A stretch of 10,084 nt of DNA, taken from an uncultured Eubacteriales bacterium. GTDB lineage: Bacteria; Bacillota; Clostridia; Christensenellales; Aristaeellaceae. The stretch spans positions 1-10,084 of the forward strand of contig CACZOT010000151.1 of assembly GCA_902782795.1 (NCBI GenBank), given 5' to 3'. Positions 6,809-10,084 of the stretch are shown piece by piece. Numbering within the stretch: the stretch's first letter is position 1; the number at the start of each line of letters is the position of its first letter. The position numbers and the translations under genes were made by a program. The notes below the pieces were generated by a model. The model was not told the origin of the DNA. It was given only the letters and a program-made list of their open reading frames with translations, and made no database searches.

Positions 6809-7576
6809 TCATACGACGGTGATCCGGTGGATCTGCCTGGGGGCGCCGAAGCGGATGGGCAGCAGGCTCTCGCCGACGCCGTTGGAGACGAGCATGCGCG
6901 CGCCGTCGATCTCCCGCCAGCCGGAGAGGAAAAAAAGGCGGCTCTTTTTGACGTAGCGCCGGCCGTAGCCCAGGGAGTAGACTGAGAAGCCGCCCAGGCG
7001 GATCTGCCCGCCGTGGGTGTGGCCGGAGAGGATGAGCTGCGGGGGCTGCGCGGCCGTGCGGAAGGCGGCGTCCGCAGAGCTGGGGTAGTGGCACAGGAGG
7101 ACGCGCAGGTCGTTTTCCCCCGCTCCGCGGAAGAACCCTCGGGCGGTCGGCGCGCCGTATTTCCATTCGTCCATGCCGCCGATAAAGACGCGCCCGCCGC
7201 CCCAGGGGACGACGGCCTGCTCGTTCACCAGGAGGCGCATGCCCGCCTTCGCCGCCATGCGGCGCAGGTTGGGGAAGGCCGAGCCGAAGCACTCCTTGTC
7301 GTTGTTGCCGAGCACCCCGTACATGCCCAGCGGCGCGCCCGTCCGGGGCAGCAGGGAGAAGAACGCCCGCTGGTGCGGCAGAGTCTCCGCGTAATCGCCG
7401 CCCCAGAGGATGAGGTCGGCCCCGAGCGCGTTGATCCGCTCAAAGAGCGCCTCCGCGGCTTTGGGCCTGTACATATTGGAAATGTGGATATCCGTGACGA
7501 AGGCGATCTTCAGGCCGCGCATGCACGCGGGGCCGGGAAGCTCGTGCTCGCACAGGCGGATGCGGCGCCGGGGCAT
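6809..7576 (-). CDS. Calcineurin-like metallophosphoesterase (YkuE/YaeI type)
   Basis: Protein of 255 residues in the calcineurin-like phosphoesterase fold. Metal-binding motifs appear in order: DIH at 29-31, GGD at 59-61, GNND at 90-93, CHYP at 162-165 (His163) and GHTHGGQ at 185-191. GHTHGGQIRL is typical of the YkuE/YaeI group, which acts on phospholipid or nucleotide-sugar phosphodiesters. Unlike many relatives, no membrane helix precedes the domain. The third motif has Asn where the classical GNHD has the catalytic His. I chose the ATG at 7576 because AGGAGGTGA lies 8 bases upstream and the first metal motif follows at residue 29. A longer in-frame reading to 7894 runs through the MazG-like gene and contains low-complexity Arg-rich translation. 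The substrate is unknown. It follows the MazG-like gene by 68 bases and precedes nagA by 79. Confidence 0.85.
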   Translation of the reverse strand: MPRRRIRLCEHELPGPACMRGLKIAFVTDIHISNMYRPKAAEALFERINALGADLILWGGDYAETLPHQRAFFSLLPRTGAPLGMYGVLGNNDKECFGSAFPNLRRMAAKAGMRLLVNEQAVVPWGGGRVFIGGMDEWKYGAPTARGFFRGAGENDLRVLLCHYPSSADAAFRTAAQPPQLILSGHTHGGQIRLGGFSVYSLGYGRRYVKKSRLFFLSGWREIDGARMLVSNGVGESLLPIRFGAPRQIHRITVV

Positions 7577-7644
7577 GGCGGTCACCTCCTGGAAGTATGG
7601 AGATCGGGCCGGGGCTTGGCCGCGGCCCGCGCGGGGGAGGGCAG

Positions 7645-7980
7645 TCAATCGATCGCGTTTTCGATCTTGGTATAGGTGCCGTCCTCGCGCTGGACGTATT
7701 TGCGGCGGCGGTTCTTCTCGATCTTGGCGAGGATGGCGGACTCGAGATCCACATTGTTCATCTGGGCGAAGCCCAGAAGATAAATGGCCACGTCGGCCAT
7801 CTCCTCGGCGAGCTCGGAGGAATCGCCGTCGGCGCGGTTGCGCATGTCCTCGTAGGCGCGGAAGACCTCGGTCACCTCGTTGTAGAGGTAGCACACTTCC
7901 AGGCGCATATCGGTGAGGTTGAAGCCGTGTTCCACCTTGTTCTGATAGACAGCGCGCTGCAGATCCCTGAGATCGACCAT
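7645..7980 (-). CDS. MazG-like nucleotide pyrophosphohydrolase
   Basis: Small all-alpha protein of 111 residues. The MazG-type metal motif is visible as NEVTEVF (34-40, ExxE at 35/38) followed about 20 residues later by ELAEEMADVAIYLLG (56-70, ExxxD with Glu59/60 and Asp63). The basic tail segment KIEKNRRRKY (86-95) is also common in single-domain MazG-like enzymes. Such proteins hydrolyse (d)NTPs to monophosphates and pyrophosphate, removing damaged or excess nucleotides; the exact nucleotide is unknown. The start at 7980 has an AAGGAGG Shine-Dalgarno 8 bases upstream that overlaps the TAA stop of the GNAT gene, giving a 13-base gap and probable translational coupling. The longer open frame extending to 8358 is an out-of-frame shadow of that GNAT gene. 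Confidence 0.8.
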   Translation of the reverse strand: MVDLRDLQRAVYQNKVEHGFNLTDMRLEVCYLYNEVTEVFRAYEDMRNRADGDSSELAEEMADVAIYLLGFAQMNNVDLESAILAKIEKNRRRKYVQREDGTYTKIENAID

Positions 7981-7993
7981 GCTGGAAGCCTCC

Positions 7994-8503
7994 TTATTCC
8001 TGTTCGCGGGAGGGGCAATCCTCCACGCAGGCGGCGCAGTTGCCGCCGCAATGCCCGCCCAGGACGATCTCGCCGGCCTCGATGCGCAGGGGCTGGTGCT
8101 CCACGCCCTCGTCCAGGAAGATCTCCCCGCAGGGCTTGAAGCCGTATTTCGCGTAAAACCCCACAGCGGGCAGCTGGGCGTCCGCCACGATATAGGGGGC
8201 GTTCTGCCGCAGGGCGAGATCGAGCAGCATGCGGATGGCGAGGTCGCCATAGCCTTGGCCGCGGCAATCCTTACGGGTGCACATGCGGCCGATGTGGAAG
8301 CGGTTCTGCCCGTCGATGAAGAGGCGGCCGGTGGCGGCGGGCTTCTCATTCTCGTCATAGACGAGGGCGTAGAAGGCCATGTCGTCGTACTTGTCGCGCT
8401 CGAGGGCGGGGTCGAAGCCCTGCTCGTCGCAGAAGACCTCTTTGCGCAGGGCGAGGATGGGGGCGATATCGCCCGAGGACGTAAAGTATTTACCGTGGAC
8501 CAT
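7994..8503 (-). CDS. GNAT-family acetyltransferase (ElaA/YjcF-like) with C-terminal cysteine cluster
   Basis: Protein of 169 residues. LRKEVFCDEQGFDPALERDKYDD (19-41) is the N-terminal pattern of the ElaA/YjcF-like GNATs, followed by the strand ATGRLFID (57-64), the acetyl-CoA pyrophosphate loop CRGQGYG (80-86) and the final PAVGFYAKYGF (112-122) containing the usual Tyr. The acceptor is unknown. After the GNAT fold the chain ends with HCGGNCAACVEDCP (151-164), four cysteines at 152, 156, 159 and 163, which looks like a metal-binding knuckle and is not part of the standard fold. The ATG at 8503 follows GGGAGGT by 7 bases and matches the family N-terminus; the open frame continuing to 8875 crosses the divergent DUF896 gene and is not real there. 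It is first in a leftward run with the MazG-like gene. No clear promoter was found in the 84-base divergent gap. Confidence 0.85.
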   Translation of the reverse strand: MVHGKYFTSSGDIAPILALRKEVFCDEQGFDPALERDKYDDMAFYALVYDENEKPAATGRLFIDGQNRFHIGRMCTRKDCRGQGYGDLAIRMLLDLALRQNAPYIVADAQLPAVGFYAKYGFKPCGEIFLDEGVEHQPLRIEAGEIVLGGHCGGNCAACVEDCPSREQE

Positions 8504-8587
8504 CGTTTGTACCTCCCATGGAGAAGGAATTTGCCGGGGCGGCGTCGAATCGTTTATCGCCTCAAAAGCGAGAACAGGGGGAAGAAC

Positions 8588-8806
8588 ATGGACAGACGTT
8601 CGATCGACCGCATCAACGCGCTGGCGCGCCTGTCGCGCGTGCGGGAACTCACGCCCGAGGAGAGCGAGGAGCGCGCCGAGCTGCGCATGAAATACCTCGC
8701 GGGCTTCCGCGCCCAGATGCGCGGGCAGCTGGAGAACACCGTGGTGGAATACCCGGACGGCACGCGCAAGCCTCTGCGCGAAGCGGGCCGCAAAAAGCCG
8801 CGCTGA
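8588..8806 (+). CDS. DUF896 / UPF0291 family protein (YnzC-like)
   Basis: Small protein of 72 residues. The pattern IDRINALARLSRV (6-18), TPEESEERAELRMKYLAGFR (22-41) and a short basic tail matches the DUF896 family typified by Bacillus YnzC: two antiparallel helices with a conserved [ER]xLRxxYL.xFR segment, then a flexible end. I recognise the family from its pattern; no biochemical function is established to my knowledge, though YnzC itself has been linked to SOS-regulated operons in Bacillus. Here it stands apart from any lexA-like neighbour. The ATG at 8588 is preceded by GGGGGAAG; the longer in-frame reading from 7979 is an antisense shadow of the GNAT gene. It is divergent from that gene with an 84-base gap, in which TTGCCG (8531-8536) and TTTATC (8553-8558) are the only, weak, promoter-like hexamers. 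Confidence 0.85.
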   Translation: MDRRSIDRINALARLSRVRELTPEESEERAELRMKYLAGFRAQMRGQLENTVVEYPDGTRKPLREAGRKKPR

Positions 8807-8822
8807 AGGCTCCCTTCCACTA

Positions 8823-8852
8823 TTGTACACCAAAGCGGCGCGCGCGTATATT
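8823..8852 (+). promoter_or_regulatory. Weak second promoter candidate upstream of the DUF1292 gene
   Basis: TTGTAC (8823-8828) and TATATT (8847-8852) are 18 bases apart. The -10 matches five of six consensus bases but the -35 only three. It lies just after the DUF896 stop and would be a distal promoter for the acidic protein gene. Confidence 0.25.
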
Positions 8853-8900
8853 GTCCGGCGGTTATTTTTCCGCAAGAGGCGCCCGCGGGCAAACTGCGGC

Positions 8901-8929
8901 TTGTAATTTGCGCCGGTTCCGGGTATAAT
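8901..8929 (+). promoter_or_regulatory. Sigma-A-type promoter for the DUF1292 gene
   Basis: TTGTAA (8901-8906) and a perfect TATAAT (8924-8929) are spaced by 17 bases. Transcription would start near 8936, about 45 bases before the ATG. The proposed start coincides with the inverted repeat GGGGCG-TAC-CGCCCC. Confidence 0.75.
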
Positions 8930-8935
8930 GCCCTG

Positions 8936-8950
8936 GGGGCGTACCGCCCC
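8936..8950 (+). promoter_or_regulatory. Perfect inverted repeat at the predicted transcription start
   Basis: GGGGCG (8936-8941) and CGCCCC (8945-8950) form a perfect six-base inverted repeat around TAC. It begins at about +1 of the promoter above, so it could be an operator at the start site or a 5'-end RNA hairpin that stabilises the message. Which of these applies cannot be told from sequence. Confidence 0.4.
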
Positions 8951-8980
8951 GAATATGCATGAGGAAAGGAGCGTGATTCC

Positions 8981-9313
8981 ATGGATGAGGAACTGGACCT
9001 GGTCGTTCTGACGGACGAGGACGGGAATGAACTCACGATGGAAGTGCTCGATTATTTCTTCTACGAGGGACAGGAATACGCCGTGATGACCGAATACGAC
9101 GAGAATGCCCCGGAGGATGAAGAGGAGGCCGATGCGCCCCAGCGCGACGCCTTTATCATGAAGGTCCAGCCCGTCGGTGAAGACGAGGAAGAGTTCGTGC
9201 CCATCGAGGACGAGCTCTCGGACAAGCTGATCGAGTTCGTCAATACCGAGCTCTACGCCGCCGGCGACGACGACGCGGAGTACGGCGAGTACGACGACGA
9301 GGACGGGGAATGA
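8981..9313 (+). CDS. DUF1292 / UPF0473 family acidic protein (YrzB-like)
   Basis: Protein of 110 residues with the DUF1292 pattern: VVLTDEDGNELTMEVLDYFFYEGQEYAVM (8-36), then a second strand-rich part AFIMKV (57-62) and FVPIEDEL (72-79). It is strikingly acidic: by my count 43 of 110 residues are Asp or Glu against three Lys/Arg, with an acidic linker (45-51) and an acidic tail (96-110). The family is widespread in Firmicutes, usually beside the ireB-like and yqgF/ruvX genes; those neighbours are absent here. The function is unknown to me. The ATG has an AAGGAG Shine-Dalgarno 9 bases upstream, and a sigma-A-type promoter lies about 55 bases upstream, so the gene is probably monocistronic. It ends at a bidirectional terminator shared with the convergent GNAT gene. 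Confidence 0.85.
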   Translation: MDEELDLVVLTDEDGNELTMEVLDYFFYEGQEYAVMTEYDENAPEDEEEADAPQRDAFIMKVQPVGEDEEEFVPIEDELSDKLIEFVNTELYAAGDDDAEYGEYDDEDGE

Positions 9314-9347
9314 CCCGCGGCGGCCTGTCCGCTTCCGGTACCGTCTC

Positions 9348-9395
9348 GAAAAAGCAAAAAGGGAGCGCGGCCGATCGGGGCCGCGCTCTTCTTTC
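9348..9395. terminator. Bidirectional intrinsic terminator
   Basis: GAGCGCGGCC (9363-9372) pairs perfectly with GGCCGCGCTC (9379-9388) around a six-base loop. On the plus strand TTCTTTC follows the stem, and on the minus strand the stem is followed by CCCTTTTTGCTTTTT. It therefore should stop transcripts of both convergent genes, the DUF1292 gene and the GNAT gene whose stop codon is only a few bases away. Confidence 0.88.
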
Positions 9396-9398
9396 GCG

Positions 9399-9875
9399 TT
9401 ATCTGGCCGCCGGATCCTTCCAGCGGTGGACGTACATGCGCGCGGGCTGTTCCTCTCCGTCGCCCTGGGCCATGCAGAAGAATTCCCAGCCGTAGCGCTC
9501 GTAAAAGCCGGTGTGATCCGTAAGGAGATAGACCGTCTTCACGCCCGCCCGGGCCAGATCGGCGCAGGCGCGGTCCAGGAGCTTCCCCGCCAGGCCCCGG
9601 CGGCGGTGCGCTTCCTCCACATATACGGCGCAAATGTTCGGCGCGAGGTCCTTGCGGTCGTGAAAATCGTTCTCGATGACGCCGACGCCGCCGGCGATCC
9701 CGCCCTCGCCCATGGCGACGTACCAGGCGGGCACCGGTCCCTGCGCCGCGAGCGCTTCCCGCATGCTCTCCAGATACGCCTCTTCCGGGATGCTCCACTT
9801 TTCGTGGAACCACTTTGCCGCGCGCTCCAGGAGCTCCGGACGCTCCCGGATGGCGATGATCTCGTAATCGTTCAT
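9399..9875 (-). CDS. GNAT-family N-acetyltransferase
   Basis: Protein of 158 residues with a complete GNAT fold. A helical N-terminal part (AAKWFHEKWSIPEEAY, 19-34) precedes strand AWYVAMGEGGIAGGVGVIEND (50-70). ICAVYVEEAHRRRGLAGKLLDRA (81-103) carries the acetyl-CoA pyrophosphate-binding RRRGLAG loop, and VYLLTDHTGFYERYGWEF (115-132) carries the Tyr that usually acts as general acid. The acceptor is unknown; relatives acetylate small amines, antibiotics or proteins, and a role in resistance cannot be claimed. The start at 9875 is well supported by AAAGGAGGCG upstream and a strong promoter close by, giving a leader of roughly 17 bases. It is convergent with the DUF1292 gene and shares its terminator; on the other side lies only the hairpin repeat array. 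It has no cysteine tail, unlike the GNAT at 7994-8503. Confidence 0.87.
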   Translation of the reverse strand: MNDYEIIAIRERPELLERAAKWFHEKWSIPEEAYLESMREALAAQGPVPAWYVAMGEGGIAGGVGVIENDFHDRKDLAPNICAVYVEEAHRRRGLAGKLLDRACADLARAGVKTVYLLTDHTGFYERYGWEFFCMAQGDGEEQPARMYVHRWKDPAAR

Positions 9876-9898
9876 GCGCGTCGCCTCCTTTTATCTGC

Positions 9899-9927
9899 AT
9901 TATACCGCTATGCGAGGGATCTGTACA
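9899..9927 (-). promoter_or_regulatory. Sigma-A-type promoter for the GNAT gene at 9399-9875
   Basis: On the minus strand TGTACA (9922-9927) and a perfect TATAAT (9899-9904) are separated by exactly 17 bases. Transcription would begin near 9892, leaving a short leader that holds the Shine-Dalgarno AAAGGAGG. The perfect -10 and spacing make this the best promoter in the window along with the one at 8901-8929. Confidence 0.8.
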
Positions 9928-9959
9928 GCGCGCGGGGACGGGAGCCAGGCTGGACCTCT

Positions 9960-10084
9960 GGCAGAGGGCTCCGCCCTCTGCACTCCTGCCAGGGGCTCCG
10001 CCCCTGCACCCTGGGCAGAGGGCTCCGCCCCTGCACCCTGGGCAGAGGGCTCCGCCCTCTGCACTCCCGGCAGGGACTCCGTCC
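9960..10084. repeat. Tandem array of GC-rich hairpin units with compensatory variation
   Basis: At least four and a half units of about 27 bases follow each other, each a short stem with loop TCC followed by a CACYCC-type spacer. Stems are GCAGAGGGC/GCCCTCTGC (9961-9981), CAGGGGC/GCCCCTG (9990-10006), GCAGAGGGC/GCCCCTGC with a bulged A (10015-10034), GCAGAGGGC/GCCCTCTGC (10042-10062), and GCAGGGAC/GTCC cut by the window end (from 10070). Stem length and sequence change while pairing is kept. The array starts about 30 bases beyond the GNAT promoter and contains no plausible gene. A degenerate relative lies at 2923-2975. I know of similar intergenic GC-rich repeats in Clostridia but not of a named family to assign. 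Confidence 0.85.

Noticed and set aside
7577..7894. N-terminal extension of the metallophosphoesterase by 106 codons
   Set aside because: The extension lies out of frame over the MazG-like gene, and the internal ATG at 7576 has an excellent AGGAGG.
3155..8503. A defence or secretion system in the minus-strand gene run
   Set aside because: Each gene matches a common metabolic or housekeeping family. No nuclease, helicase, toxin or effector domain is visible, so a system claim is not supported.
8504..8875. N-terminal extension of the GNAT gene across the divergent DUF896 gene
   Set aside because: The family N-terminus begins at the ATG at 8503, which has its own Shine-Dalgarno. The extension is antisense to a recognisable DUF896 protein.
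9960..10084. CRISPR array
   Set aside because: Units are contiguous self-complementary hairpins of about 27 bases without unique spacers, and no cas genes are nearby.

Overview
The window looks like chromosomal DNA from a GC-rich member of the Firmicutes, most likely the Clostridia. The evidence is a pair of small families largely restricted to that phylum, DUF896/UPF0291 (YnzC-like) and DUF1292/UPF0473 (YrzB-like), together with strong AGGAGG-type ribosome binding sites, an SH3b surface protein and GC-rich intergenic hairpin repeats of a kind I recall from gut Clostridia. The species cannot be named from the sequence. Because the DNA is so GC-rich, long antisense open frames shadow nearly every gene; I treat them as artefacts.

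Left part, plus strand (1-2901). A polytopic Wzy/O-antigen-ligase-type membrane protein (33-1310) is followed 11 bases later by a class I SAM-dependent methyltransferase (1322-2113). They look like the tail of a surface-polysaccharide operon entering from the left. A separate gene for a secreted protein with three SH3b repeats (2218-2901) follows, preceded by a leader with nested inverted repeats. The SH3b gene converges on the next block across a 253-base gap that holds a degenerate hairpin repeat and a strong terminator-like hairpin.

Centre, minus strand (8503 down to 3155). Seven genes run leftwards: a GNAT acetyltransferase with a cysteine-rich tail, a MazG-like nucleotide pyrophosphohydrolase, a YkuE-type metallophosphoesterase, N-acetylglucosamine-6-phosphate deacetylase (nagA), a ROK-family sugar kinase, and an ABC exporter ATPase plus its permease. 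Spacings are short, and two junctions are clearly coupled (stop codon overlapping the next Shine-Dalgarno; 8-base overlap of the ABC genes). A weak candidate promoter in front of nagA suggests the block may be split. The nagA-ROK pair points to amino-sugar (GlcNAc or cell-wall sugar) catabolism; nagB is absent here.

Right part. DUF896 (8588-8806) and DUF1292 (8981-9313) run rightwards, the latter from a good sigma-A-type promoter. DUF1292 converges on a second GNAT acetyltransferase (9875-9399, minus) across a clear bidirectional terminator. That GNAT has its own promoter with a perfect TATAAT. The window ends in a tandem array of short hairpin units that vary by compensatory changes (9960-10084).

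I see no phage, transposase, CRISPR, defence system, tRNA or rRNA. Most of the window is ordinary core or accessory metabolism. The least explained items are the hairpin repeat array, the cysteine tail on the first GNAT and the structured leader of the SH3b gene.
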